64,000 bases of DNA from Ricordea florida (lineage: Eukaryota; Cnidaria; Anthozoa; Corallimorpharia; Ricordeidae), in NCBI GenBank assembly GCA_949710005.1, contig OX453280.1:13194258-13258257 (forward strand), given 5' to 3'. This document shows positions 18,824 to 30,385 of this stretch, in pieces (the stretch's first letter is position 1; every line of letters begins with the position of its first letter). The translations under genes and the position numbers were made by a program. The notes under the pieces were generated by a model. It ran no database searches. It was not told the origin of the DNA and saw nothing but the letters and a program-made list of their open reading frames with translations.

Positions 18824-19672
18824 AAAGGTGTCCGTTCGCAGGCCAGGTTACCTGGCAATAGTAGCGTACAAACTGCTGAATTTCCGCCATTTCGAATTCG
18901 GTGATGCCTTTTTGAAAGAAATGTAAATTTTGTGGAAACCGATTTCACTCGTCCTGGAAGTACATCCCAGCAAGATGATCTCCGAGATATTCAAGAAAGA
19001 TTAGCACGAGATCGTCGCCGAGTAAGTTCGAATACTGTGAAAATCAACACAAGGAAAGCACGACTCAAAGCAGGGATAGAGAAACGACAGCAGGGAGAAT
19101 AACAACAGACATCAGTTATCGCAGCAAAGACAAAAACTGCTCGCTCCAGAAAAAGGCAAACGAAACAGCAGGGAAAAGGACCAGGAATTCAATCAAGTTA
19201 GTTTTGAATTTGAATGTGTTATTGATAGAAATACAGAACATGAGTGAACGATTACATAACGAAATATATTAGCGCACTAAATTTAGCAAAACGACTTAGA
19301 AGGAAAACCGAGTAGAAATAAGTTCAACGATTGGCGATGTCTCTGGAAAATAATTCTATTAGTCCAAAAACGGAATCGGAAGACGACCAACAGATTACAA
19401 GAGAATGTAAGTAGCTATTTTTCATAATAAAACGATAGCGTTTCCATTTTGAAGAAATTCCCAACACAGAGAGTTGCAGTTGTTATAACAATCATTTACA
19501 ACGATGTGATCTGATATCATTGCAACAGTGAAAATATTGTAAATTTTCTTGATCTAGCAGTTATGTTTAGCATTTTCAACAGAATATATACCCAGTGTCA
19601 CTATAAAGTACTGGTTCTGCAATATTATCAGTGAAATGTTATAACTGACTTCTGAGTAGTATTTCTCTTTGC

Positions 19673-19703
<31 letters not shown>

Positions 19704-20024
19704 TCTCTGATTGAAAGGTTTCAATAATATTACGTAGAGACAACAAGTTTCATAGCCTTTTCACAATGGGTCAGTTTTACCTTGGAGTTCAATGATCCCC
19801 CCCCCCCCCCGCGATAATATTGCTATCTAGAAACCTGGCCCTTTTCCCACAAATGAAATGTTAATTCAAGCCTTAATTTGCAAACTTAGACAGAACATAT
19901 TAACCTTGTTACTTTCTGCTGTTTACTTCATTTTTATGATGTCAAATATCAATATTTAATAACAACCACGACATACAGTTAACGTTTTACATTGGAAAAA
20001 CTTTATAAAGAAGAAAATAAATTT
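18824..20024. mobile_element. R1 repeat, copy 2 (3' truncated)
   Basis: Close match to the first ~1.2 kb of R1 copy 1, including the poly-C run at ~19,798. It stops inside AAGAAGAAAATAAATTTTGTA, where a Penelope-like fragment begins. Confidence 0.75.
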
Positions 20025-20026
20025 TG

Positions 20027-20260
20027 TAGCAGCTAAAGGAGGCAAATAAGGAATTCAAAATCACGTGGAAGATACTCGCCAAAGCAAAATCTTACACCAA
20101 CGTTACAAAACGTTGCAATCTATGTACAACTGAGAAGTTCTTTTTAATCTGTAGACCTCACATGGCAACACTGAACAAGCGCAACGAACTTGTCTCTACA
20201 TGCAGACATCGACGCAAGTTCATTCTAAGATACAATCGAACATGTGAAAGCCAGAGATTA
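20027..20260 (+). pseudogene. Penelope-like element, C-terminal coding fragment
   Basis: Between stop codons (TAG at ~20,027 and the TAG near 20,260) the plus strand encodes about 76 residues. These include ITWKILAKAKSYTNVTKRCN, a Cys-x2-Cys-type pair, EKFFLICRPH, LNKRNELVSTCRHRRKF and a final basic tail. This Cys/His-containing block resembles the C-terminal part of cnidarian Penelope-like retroelement proteins. It lacks a start and the reverse transcriptase, so it is a 5'-truncated copy. A hammerhead ribozyme 190 bp downstream supports the assignment, because these elements carry such ribozymes. Confidence 0.65.
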
Positions 20261-20452
20261 TAGTGCGAGCTTTCGTGTGACTTAGGTTTCGCGTAAGAGT
20301 GTAGGCGATTGAGAGCAAGCGCGCCCTTTCTAATTCTGAAATTTCATAATAATTCAAATTTCAAACGTTATCTGTAACCGTTATATGTAACCGTTTTTAT
20401 CACGCGATCACATTTCTTGATGTAGACCCTGACGCTTCAGTGTTATAATGGA

Positions 20453-20510
20453 GTTTAACTGAAGAGTGGGTCACCTTTTCGGAGGCCTACGAAACAGGCT
20501 TGTATTAAAC
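20453..20510 (+). ncRNA. Hammerhead ribozyme (Penelope-type, minimal stem III)
   Basis: All core parts are present in order. Stem I 5' strand GTTTAA (20,453-20,458), CTGAAGA core (20,459-20,465), a ~10-bp stem II with TTTTC loop (20,466-20,490), GAA, stem III ACA-GGCT-TGT (20,494-20,503), predicted cleavage after A20,504, and stem I 3' strand TTAAAC (20,505-20,510), which pairs perfectly with GTTTAA. Retained complementarity in stem I and II suggests self-cleaving activity may survive. Confidence 0.85.
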
Positions 20511-21294
20511 GCCCATGCACTCAGGATTTGAGTAGTTCACCTACTTGTCTATTCCGCTCCTTCACTGAAAGTAGAGCACTGTCTTGGCTTCGCCGGTGAA
20601 CATCTAACTGAATAATATATCTATATATATATATATATTTTAAAGGTGTCCGTTCGCAGGCCAGGTTACCTGGGAATAGTAGCGCACTTGAGAACTGCTG
20701 AATTTCCGCCATTGTGAACTCGGTGATGCCTTTTTGAAAGAAATGTAAATTTTGTGGAAACCGATTTCACTCGTTCTGGAAGTACATCCCAGCAAGATCT
20801 CCGAGATATTCAAGAAAGATTAGATCGAGATCGTCGCCGAGTAAGTTCGAATACCGTGAAAATCAACACAAGAAAAGCACGACTCAAAGCAGGGATAGAG
20901 AAACGACAGCAGGGAGAATAACAAGAGACATCGCAGCAAAGACAGAAACTGCTCACTCTAGAAAAAGGCAAACGAAACAGCAGGGAAAAGGACCAGGAAT
21001 TCAATCAAGTTAGTTTTGAATTTGAATGTGTTATTAATAGAAATACAGGACATGAGTGACCGATTACATAACGAAATATATTGGCGTACTAAATTTAGCA
21101 AAACGACTTAGAAGTGAAACGGAGTAGGAACGACTTCAAGGATTGGAGATTTCTCGGAAAAATAACTCTATTAGTCTAAGACGACCAACAGATTACAAGA
21201 GAATTTAAGTAGGTATTTTTCATAATAAAACGATAGCATTTCAATTTTGAAGAAATTCCCAACACAGAGAGTTGCGGTTGTTATAGCAATCATT

Positions 21295-22023
21295 GGCCTA
21301 ATTTATACTAGAGACGGATCATCCGTCCAGACGGATCATCCGTCAAGACGAATCATCTATCTAGTATAAACACAGGACGAACTATGATACGAACTATCGT
21401 TGCCTCACGTAGTTCGTCCCGTATTTACACTAGGAGGATAATTCGTCTAAGCGTGACGAAAAGGCATGGGTACAAATCAAATCATCACCTTGCCGATCTT
21501 GACAAATTGGCGGAAAATTTCAACACGGTTCGCGAAGCTGTTTTCGGGAAAACGAAAAGCTGTTGAAGAAGGACTGTACTCTACCCAGAGGCTGAATGAT
21601 GAAATGGGAAATAATTGTTTCAGAGAGGAAATAACCTTTGAGACTGAAGTCGCTCAAGCAGCTGGTCTGGCCGCTGTTTTGCTAAAAAGGAAACCGAGAG
21701 AACAGAGAGGTGAAGATGAACTTCCCTGCCTCTGAGATTGCCACCTTGAGTTTGTATTTCACTGCAAGACGACCGCTGGCTTTAGGTAACGAGATCCTGA
21801 TTTTTGACTAGTTTGCCCGTATTTATACAGACAGACAGATCATCCGTCCAGATGAATTATCCACGATAGTTCGTCTGTCAAGACGAACTACCGTGATAGT
21901 TCGTCTGGACGGATGATCCGTCTGAAAGCCCGTATTTATACACAGACAAATTATAAGACGAACTACCGTTCTTTGCCCAAGTTCGTCCCAGACGGATGAT
22001 CCGTCTCTAGTATAAATCGGGCC
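21295..22023. mobile_element. MITE with GGCC ends and ATT target duplication
   Basis: Terminal inverted repeats begin GGCCTAATTTATACTAGAGA and end CTCTAGTATAAATCGGGCC. The arms repeat the palindromic word GACGGATSATCCGTC several times. ATT flanks both sides (21,292-21,294 and 22,024-22,026). R1 copy 1 near 16,509 shows the empty site with a single ATT. The 3-bp duplication and reiterated arms suggest a PIF/Harbinger relative. A short frame in the middle (21,466-21,735) is unidentified. Confidence 0.75.
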
Positions 22024-22247
22024 ATTTATAACGATGTGATCTGATATTGCAACAGTGAAAATTTTGTTAATTTTCTTGATCTAGCAGTTATGTTTAGCAT
22101 TTTCAACAGGATATATACCCTGTGTCACTATAAAGTACTGGTTTTGCAATATTAATACAGTGATCAATGCGATCATTTGAAAATAAAGCTTCTGAGTAGT
22201 ATTTCTCTTTGCTATATAGAAAAAACACACAAACAAACTACAGGTTT

Positions 22248-22290
22248 ATCCCTACAAGCCTGTTTCGTGGTTGCCCACTCATCAGGGGAT
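22248..22290 (-). ncRNA. Hammerhead ribozyme, minus strand (mirror copy)
   Basis: Exact reverse complement of the plus-strand ribozyme, produced by the palindrome: CTGATGA at 22,285-22,279 and GAA at 22,266-22,264 on the minus strand. The two share the central 2 bp. Confidence 0.88.
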
Positions 22291-22331
22291 CCCCTGATGA
22301 GTGGGCAACCACGAAACAGGCTTGTAGGGAT
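22289..22331 (+). ncRNA. Hammerhead ribozyme, plus strand
   Basis: Stem I ATCCC (22,289-22,293) pairs with GGGAT (22,327-22,331). Between them are CTGATGA (22,294-22,300), stem II GTGG-GCAA-CCAC (22,301-22,312), GAA, stem III ACA-GGCT-TGT (22,316-22,325) and the predicted cleavage site after A22,326. Every catalytic-core base is canonical. Confidence 0.9.
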
Positions 22332-22433
22332 AAACCTGTAGTTTGTTTGTGTGTTTTTTCTCTCGCAACAACTACTTTGCTCTACGTTCACGTATTGAGC
22401 ACTGTTTTACGATTAATCAACTTTTACAATTTA

Positions 22434-22490
<57 letters not shown>
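22434..22490. repeat. (TA)n microsatellite
   Basis: Long uninterrupted TA run downstream of the palindrome. Similar tracts abut most R1 and spacer junctions. Confidence 0.9.
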
Positions 22491-22498
<8 letters not shown>

Positions 22499-24410
22499 TC
22501 TCTGATGAAAGGTTTCAATAATATTGCGTAGAGACAACAAGTTTCATAGCCTTTTCACAATGGGTCAGTTTTACCTTAAAGTTCAATGACCCACCCTGAT
22601 AATATTGCTATCTACAACCTTTGCCCTTTTCCTACAAATGAAATGTTAATTCAAGCCTTAATTTGCAAAGTTAGACATAACATATTAACCTTGTTACTTT
22701 CTGCTGTTTACTTTATTTTTATGATGTCAAATATTAATATTTAATAACAACCACGACATACAGTTGACCTTTTACATTGGAAAAACTTTTCAAAGAAGAA
22801 AATAAATTTTGTTATGCCACAATGTTTATGATCTTTCTCATATATTCATTGCAAGTGTGCTGTATGTAGTAACAACCCTAAGGGTTTCAAGTTTCCTAAA
22901 TGCCCTATGCTTTCAATAAAGATTTTCCACACAAACTTTATAGACAAATGACTGCACAAGATTCTAAGCATTAAAGAAGAAATGGTATTGTGTGGAGCTG
23001 TTTTGATTACTACCGCCTCTGATGGAAAGCCTATTAAGAAGATTTTTATATTGCTTGTAGTAGTAGAGTAACAATACCTTTACCAAGATTAGGACATGCA
23101 TCCCACTCCATAAAAATATATTATGTGTAACGTAAAAAATATAACAATAATAATAATAATATCAGTACCAGTAATAATAATAGTAATGATAATAATAATG
23201 ATAATAATATAATGATAGTGCTTCTCGTTACTATATGTCATTGGTTACAAGTTCAATACCTCTGGCTGCCATGACTTTTTCGATGAAATACCATCCTTAT
23301 ATTAAATCTTTCTTCTGCAGTTTTTATAATAGAAATTTTCATACATTCAAAATAATATACTATTCTCTTGTTGGGTATGGATATTTGCCTGTTTCTGTAA
23401 CAGCACAATTAAACTTTCATGTGGTATATGCTTTTGACTGATTGATGTCGATTTCACATTATTTTTTTACAGGATTACGTAGTGCAGCAATCTTTTTCAA
23501 CATATTAAGATTTCAATAACTCTTTCTTACAGGTATTGTTTTTGTGATATGACCTGAAAATAGCACAACCGCATACAGTGCTATACAGTGGGCACTCACT
23601 TTTTAATTACCAAACCTTTATTCAAAGTTTTTGTAGAATCCAGTTGTTTTACCCCCAATTTTTTTTCATGTGATGACATTGTATCTCACACTTCTGTTGA
23701 TATGGCGTCTCTTTTGAGGGAAGAGGAATTTTTCTATCTACCACTGGGGATACCATTGTAACTGAAGAAAGTACACAAATTGAAACATGCACTACTCATA
23801 ATGCTTTCATTTGTGGTTACCTAGGAATGAAATAATGACTTCAGTAGACAATAAAATATCTAATCAGAAGGTTCTTCTACAATAAATCTCATGCAATTGT
23901 AAAAAAAAACATAAAAAATAATTGGAGCATTCAACTCATCCTCGGTGTAAGAACATATTGTGTTTAAAAGTGATGTACAACAAAGAAGACAAAACAGTAA
24001 ACACAAGCATTCATATCAACTCTTTAAGGTTTCACATGCAAAAGATTTACAGTCATTTTCAATTCGTGTTAAGTGAATATTATTGTGATACTTCATCGAC
24101 TCTATATTCCCTGCAAAAGATAATAAATAATTTTACTTCTCTTCCCTCTGGTGCAATCTCAGTGGTAGTGAAAGAGGTAAATGAAGGTAAATTTTTAAGC
24201 ACTGTGTTAAGCGGTATACTGATAATGTAATTTGCACCAGATGTCACTAATTGTGTACCAAACACAGCATAACAAATAAAAAAATGGGGACTACGCTGAT
24301 ATAAAAAATAAAATATAACATATAAAATAAAAATAGAAATAAAATATAAAAGCATTGTGACTTCTTCAAAAACTAGCTTCACGAGGTTTTTGCGGGAGTC
24401 CTATTTCTAG

Positions 24411-24470
24411 TTCCTCGTGTCGCCTTCGGTCAGACCACGTGGCTCGCAAGCCCCAGTAAATCGAGCCGAG

Positions 24471-24517
<47 letters not shown>

Positions 24518-24525
24518 CTTTTTTT
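24411..24525. repeat. R1 spacer unit before R1 copy 4
   Basis: Shortened spacer (TCAGACCACGTGGCTCGCAA, then CGAGCCGAGAG) followed by a long (TA)n and the R1 start. Confidence 0.78.
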
Positions 24526-25621
24526 AAAGGTGTCCGTTAGCAGGCCAGGTTACCTGGCAACATTACTTCATATGAATTTCCGCCATTACGAAGGCCGTGA
24601 ATGATGTTTTGAAAATAATGTGAATTTTGTTGAAACCGATTTTTTTAATCCTGGAAGTACATCCTAGCAAGAAGATCTCCGAGATGTACAAGTAAGAGTG
24701 GCGAGAGATCGTCGACGAGTAAGTTTGAATGCAGCAAAAATCAGCACACGGGAAGCGGCGACTCAAAGCAACGACGGTTAAGGGACGATAATATAATAAG
24801 AGGCGATTCGCAGCAAAGACAACAACTGCTCGCTCAAAAAAGGCAAAGGAAACAGCAAGGAAAACGACCAGGAATACAATCAAGTTAGATTGGAAATTGA
24901 ATTTGTTATCGATAAAAACAAAGACTCGTTTTAGTTATACAGCATTCAGAATTTAAGGAAAATTATGGCAACAGCATACAGACAGAATCAGAAGGCGAAC
25001 GACAAAACAGATTGCCATATTTTCGTGAAAAAAAGTGCCAGGAAAGGGGAAACAGAAACGAACCGCAAAGAAATGAAAGATTACAGCCACGAAGTATTAA
25101 TACAGCAATGAGAATGCAAGTAAGTATTTTTCGTACTAAAACGATAGCTATCCATTTTGAAGAAATTCCCAATACAGAGACTGCAGTTGTGATAGCAATT
25201 ATTTATGATTATGTGTCACTGATCTGATATCATTGCAACAGTGAAAATATATTGTAGATTTGTCTGTTGTAGCAGTTATGTTCAGCATTTTCAACAGAAA
25301 AGATACTTAACAATTATTGACTGGTTCTGCAATATTATCAGTGATCAATCCAATTCTTTGAAAATAAAGCAGATGGTATTTATTACTGACTTCTGAGTAG
25401 TATCTCTCTTTGCTATATATCCTTGCTACATATATGTAATAAGTAATTAAAAGGTTTCGTTGGGACTGACAAGTTCCATCGCCTTTTGAAAATGGATTTT
25501 TACATTTGAGTTCCTTGTATCCCTGGGAATTACTCTCTTAGCCCCCGCCCTTTTCCCAAAAATGAAAAATTCATTTAAGCCCTACTTTGCAAAATTAGGC
25601 ATAACATGTTAACCTTTTTCC

Positions 25622-26106
25622 CTAATGCTGTTTAATTCATTTTTATGATGTAAAATACAAATATTTAATAACAACTGCAATGTACAGTTGACCTTTTACA
25701 ATCGGAAGACTAAAGTTTGTAATGCCAAAATTTTCGCAATCTTTCTTATATAGTCATTGCAAGGGTGCTGTATGTAATAACAAGTCTTTAAAGTTTCCTA
25801 AAAGCCCTGTGCTTTCAATCATGATTTTCCACACTAACTGTATGGACAAATGACTGTATGGACTAATTCATTTTTATGATGTCAAATACAAATATTTAAT
25901 AACAACCACAATATACAGTTGACATTTTACAACAAAAAAAAAACTCTACAAAGGAGAAACTAAAGTTTGTAATGCCAAAATTTTTATGATGGGTCTTATG
26001 TATTCATTCGAAGGTTGCTGTATGTAATAACAAGTCTTTGAAGTTTCCTAAATGCCCTATGCTTTCAATCATGATTTTCCACACTAACTGTATGGACAAA
26101 TGACTG
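25622..26106. repeat. ~240-bp direct duplication inside R1 copy 4
   Basis: The stretch from TTCATTTTTATGATG through ACTGTATGGACAAATGACTG occurs twice in a row with moderate divergence. Other R1 copies have it once. Confidence 0.7.
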
Positions 26107-29061
26107 CCCCTTGCGAAATAACTCTGGGAATTCCTAGGTATTCCTAGGATTATCCTAGGAATTCCTGGGAAAAAATTCCTAGGAATTCCTAGGAATTTGA
26201 GGTGTGAATTTTCACAGTAAATTTGGACTTGGAATTCCTAGGAATTCGTAGGAATTCCCAGCTTAATTAGTTCTAACTTGGAATTCCTAGGAATTCCAAG
26301 CTCTATGAAAGTCTACTTTGGATTCCTTAAAATTCTTAGAAATTCCCAGAAATTTCTAAGAATAATTGGGAATCTCTTGTAATAATTGGGAATTTCTTGG
26401 AATCTGTGAGAAAAATAAGGAATATTTCCAGGTATAGCTGAGAATAGCTGGGAATTTCTTGAATTTATAAGAAAACCACTGAACTAGATTTTCACTGCTG
26501 CTGTTAAATAGCTAAGCAAATTAGGCTCAATCTAGACACTTCAGAACATCCCTCACTGCCCAAAAGTAAGAATAGTTCTGAGAACACAGAAATTTCGTGA
26601 TACTAATTTGTTTGGAATGGGCTGCTTTAAGAAACATCTTACTGAAAAATGAGTGAGAACACAAAAGGAAAATGGGCATCTATAAACAACTTCAAGTAAT
26701 ATCAATGGCACCATTTTCGGTTCGGTCGTGACATCCAAAGTGTAAAAGGAGACGCATTTAAAACAATTGCCGGGTCTTCAGGTCACATTCTACACTGGTC
26801 AAGAGTACAGGTCAAGAGCTCCATCGATAAATTACCAAACCACATAGATTCTCCTTGATCTAATAGAGCATTTTGTTTAAAGATTAGAAAACACTTTTAA
26901 TGCTGTTCACTTATAATAATATTATCGGTTTCACGGTGACCTGTACTCTGACCTGTGGAAAAGTGACCTGTATTTTAGACCCTCCGTAAAACAATACAGT
27001 ACAATACAGCACATTAGAAATGTTAAAACAGAATATTGAGATCTTAAGTGCACTTTCCAAATACCATTAAAACGATCGCTTTGTATAGCATGCTTCTGCC
27101 CTTTGAATTTTTACCGAACAGGACTTTTACATGCTTTGTTTGATATTGTCGTTGCTGCTGTTCTATACTAGCTGTCCTTCCCTGACAATGCTCACACTGT
27201 CTTCACTGTCCCACTGAACCACAAGATAAACCATCTTGACCAGTAATTAAGTGTACGGAGTGGAAATACTTTGAATAAAGCGTGAAGCTTGAACGAACAA
27301 GCGATGAACCGGCGAACGGAAACTCAAAAAAGAGCGCCAGCCGAAAATGAGCGGTCCTTTTGTCGGCGAGCACCACAGGGATTGAGGCACGTAAAACGTT
27401 AAAACGATGTGATTGGTTCAGTCTAATGTTTCAAGAGAGTATCCGCTGACAAGCTATAACCGCTGCCTTTGAAGTACTGCATATGTCGGATCGATCCCGT
27501 ATAATGAAGGTTGTTAACTCGTTTCCGTCATATGCACGATCATGGGGTCTTGAACGACCCATGATTTAGAAAACTTACCAAAATATTACGTTACTTCCTT
27601 TTGCTGCCAAATTTGGCACACAGGAAGTAAATGAACGCACCCAATCACCTGGTGAATTGTAGCTCGTATACTTTAGTGACAGATGCATGACGAATTTTTA
27701 AATTCTGATTTGAGAGCGTGAGGAGAGGTTAAGGAGGAGGGTTTTTCCTATCATTTGACATCATACTCTGACGGACATTCCCATATGGATATTGCTCCCC
27801 GGAAATTTTGAAAAACAAACTTTTATCGACTTTGTGTTTGTAAAAATGGCTTATAGAAATTAAATTGTATTAAATTCTTAATTTGCTATTTTTCAAGCAG
27901 ATTTGAAAGAAATAATACCAGATAAAAAAAGAAAGCTTTTTTCTTTTAACTCTTTTCAGCAATTGGCTGGCATCTTGGGTTATGGGGATTTATATGCAAA
28001 TTGTATACATAGGTTATGTAAATTAGGCAACATGCTAAATTTTTGTGGAAAATATTATTGCTTACTAGAATGTGAAATATACATGTTTGGAAAGCTTATT
28101 TTGTACCCTTCAAAATGAGGTATATCATTGACCACTGCTGTAAATATCTGCGGAGATATTACATAAAAATGAAATGTCCGTCAATTTGCTTGATTTTTGG
28201 ACCGTCGGAAATGAGTTAAGGGGAATTGTGGTGTAAATTTAAAATGAATTGAGATGGATTCTGCCGAAGAAACACAAACGCTTTATGAACAGGTCGACGA
28301 AGGAAATGGGACATACTTCAAATGTTTTATATGTTTCCGAAGATTGTTAAGACTGCAAACGATCGAGAGTCACTTGAAAAAAACATTATAACACCGGCAA
28401 GTCATTAACTTCTGTTTGGACGGAAAACTGGGGATCTAGCTTATCACCGGACAGCGCGATTTGCCATTTAATGCATCGAATCTTCGATGGCAGAGTCCAC
28501 TTTGTCGCAGAGTAAACAATAAAAGTTTTTGGGTGAAGTTTAAAATCCACATTTTTCAAAACTTTATAACTTGTGATGCTGATAATACGACTGTATCTTA
28601 AGGTAGCTTTTCTCTTTTATTAAACGGTTTCTATAAAAATGGAAGCATTCTTTTGTGGCTTCTTATTCAAGTGCTGCATCTACCAAACTTGATTGTTATA
28701 ATTACTAGTTTCTTATATTAAGGACACTTTTAAATGAAAGGAGTTATTTTTGTTGTTTTTACTACAGCGGTTCACTGCAACAGAAAATTTTAAAGTTTTT
28801 GGAACTATTAAGAATTCTTAGGAATTCCCATAAATTCTCATTGGTGTTTAGCCATTCCCAATAATTCCCAAAAATTCCCATGACAGTTTCCTTTAAACTT
28901 GGAATTTTTGGGAATTCCTAAGAATTCCCAAAAATTCCCATTGGTGTTTTCACCCATTCCCAAGTATTCCCAGAAATTCCAAGGTTTTTTAACTTTGCTC
29001 ATTTGCATGTCTTGGAATAACTTGGAATTCCCAGAACTCTGGGAATTTATTTCGCAAGGGG
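26107..29061. mobile_element. R2 element, copy 1 (GGAATTCC-rich foldback transposon)
   Basis: Termini CCCCTTGCGAAATAA and TTATTTCGCAAGGGG (right end with one base change) are inverted repeats. Each is followed inward by ~250-350 bp of AGGAATTCCTAGGAATTCC-type palindromic repeats. Comparison with intact R1 sequence gives the empty site GACTG|CACTAG, so no target duplication of 2 bp or more is visible. The interior holds a broken copy of a short frame (28,250-28,513, beginning MDSAEETQTL) that is open in R2 copy 2. A 698-bp element is nested inside. Confidence 0.75.
27518..28215. mobile_element. 698-bp TTAA-flanked transposon inside R2
   Basis: It is absent from R2 copy 2, where GGTTGTTAAGGGGAATT is uninterrupted near 48,908. 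It is flanked by TTAA on both sides (27,514-27,517 and 28,216-28,219) and has inverted ends CTCGTTTCCGTC / GTCGGAAATGAG. TTAA duplication points to piggyBac-like or Kolobok-like mobilisation. A 71-codon frame (27,903-28,118) is unidentified. Confidence 0.8.
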
Positions 29062-29067
29062 CACTAG

Positions 29068-29542
29068 CATGATTGCTACAGGTCAAGAAATGGTCAGGGA
29101 AAAAATTCTTCAAGCAAGGGAAAAGTCAGGGAATTTCATTTCAAGTAAGGGAAAGTTTATCTTTGAGAGAAGTCAGGGAAAAGTGAACTTTAAGAGTTCT
29201 AATTTATTTATTGCCAATTCAGCTATGGTTTGGTGTAATTAAGAGTGTACATGAAATGTGTTGGAGTAGTAGAATTAAATGACAAGCTGATTTTGGATTG
29301 CCAAGAAAATCAATCCTTTTTCCATGACTTTGTTACCTTAAGAAACTGTCAATCCATATTCACTGTATGTGACTTTCTGAAAGCATATTAAATAACTAAG
29401 TGGAGAGGATGGCTGTGGGGTGAGGTTGGAGGCCATTACCAGGACTAATTTGTGAGTTTTCTTATTTAGTTGGTAAGGGAAATTTTACATTTCTCAGGGA
29501 AAAGTAAGGGCATTTCAAGATCCTGTGGCTGTGGCAACCATG
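29068..29542. mobile_element. 475-bp MITE with ACTAG duplication
   Basis: Inverted ends CATGATTGCTACAG and CTGTGGCAACCATG, with ACTAG on both sides (29,063-29,067 and 29,543-29,547). The interior repeats CAGGGAAAAGTCAGGGAA on both arms. It lies one base from the R2 right end. Confidence 0.75.
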
Positions 29543-29853
29543 ACTAGATTCTAAGCCAAAAACAAGAAATGGTATTGTTCAGAGATAAGTAATTTTTATA
29601 ACAAATGATACAAACCCTATTCAGAAGAAAACTGCATTGCTTGTAGTTGTAGAGGAACCGACACCTTTACCCAGATTAGGACATACACCCATAACAGTAT
29701 ATTATATTAAACATAAAAAATAGCAATAATAATAATATCAATACCAGCAATAATAATAATAATAATAATAATCATAACTATAACAAACTTCTCAAATCTG
29801 ATTGGTTATCAACTGCCCTGATCTCAGCCTTAATAGGATAGTTAAATTGGACA

Positions 29854-29888
<35 letters not shown>

Positions 29889-30017
29889 CCATCACGCGCG
29901 CGCTTAAATGGCTTTTTTTTTTCACTGCTAGCAAAACAAATCTTGGAATTTCATGTGTTTTGATTAAGAAAAAAATAAGTTTATATATCAAAAATTTTCT
30001 TAAAGTTATGATTAATT

Positions 30018-30160
30018 GGTAATAAGACTTCGTGTCGTCCGATTCGGTCTGCAATCATACTCGTGATTAAACAAATCGGACTCCCGCTACGCGGTCGTCC
30101 GATTTTGTTAATCACTCGTATGATTACAGACCGAATTGGACTCCACTCAGTCCTATTACC
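30018..30160. repeat. Imperfect inverted repeat (hairpin) in R1 copy 4
   Basis: GTCCGATTCGGTCTGCAATC...ATCGGACTCC is mirrored by GTCCGATTTTGTTAATCACT...GACCGAATTGGACTCC. A related sequence recurs near 34,370-34,480. Confidence 0.6.
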
Positions 30161-30385
30161 ATTGCTAATAATAATAATAAAAATGGTAATAATACAATAA
30201 TAATCATGATAATAATTACAAGAACTGAGAAAGTAAAAAAAGTGATAATGATATAACAATAAGTTAAAACATAAATTGGGGTTCTATCCCTCATGGGAAA
30301 AACCATAATGAGTTCTTTAAAAACTAGCTTCGCGAGGTTTTGCGGGAGTCGTATTTCTAGTCGTGTCTCTTTCGGTCAGACCACG

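Larger units (their letters stand above)
22218..22361. repeat. Perfect 144-bp palindrome (72-bp arms, no spacer)
   Basis: The two arms, centred on GGATCC between 22,289 and 22,290, are exact reverse complements without a mismatch. Each arm carries a hammerhead ribozyme core in opposite orientation. The palindrome lies in a TA microsatellite context within R1 copy 3 and is followed by ~70 bp of unique sequence and a (TA)n tract. Confidence 0.95.
20642..24410. mobile_element. R1 repeat, copy 3 (with nested insertions)
   Basis: Same start (AAAGGTGTCCGTTCGCAGG) and end (CTATTTCTAG) as copy 1. It is enlarged by a 729-bp element at 21,295 and a Penelope-derived palindrome plus (TA)n at 22,218-22,490. 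Without these it is ~2.8 kb. Confidence 0.78.
24526..30360. mobile_element. R1 repeat, copy 4 (heavily interrupted, diverged)
   Basis: It starts at AAAGGTGTCCGTTAGCAGG and ends GTATTTCTAG. The R1 sequence is split by R2 (26,107-29,061) and by a 475-bp element (29,068-29,542), both landing in the R1 string GACTGCACTAGATTC. The copy is older than copies 1-3, judging by its many substitutions. Confidence 0.75.

Noticed and set aside
22209..22531. 98- and 62-codon frames across the palindrome and TA tract
   Set aside because: Explained by the ribozyme palindrome and microsatellite.
28838..29113. 91-codon minus-strand frame in R2
   Set aside because: Repetitive NFWE/LG pattern is a translation of the GGAATTCC arm repeats.
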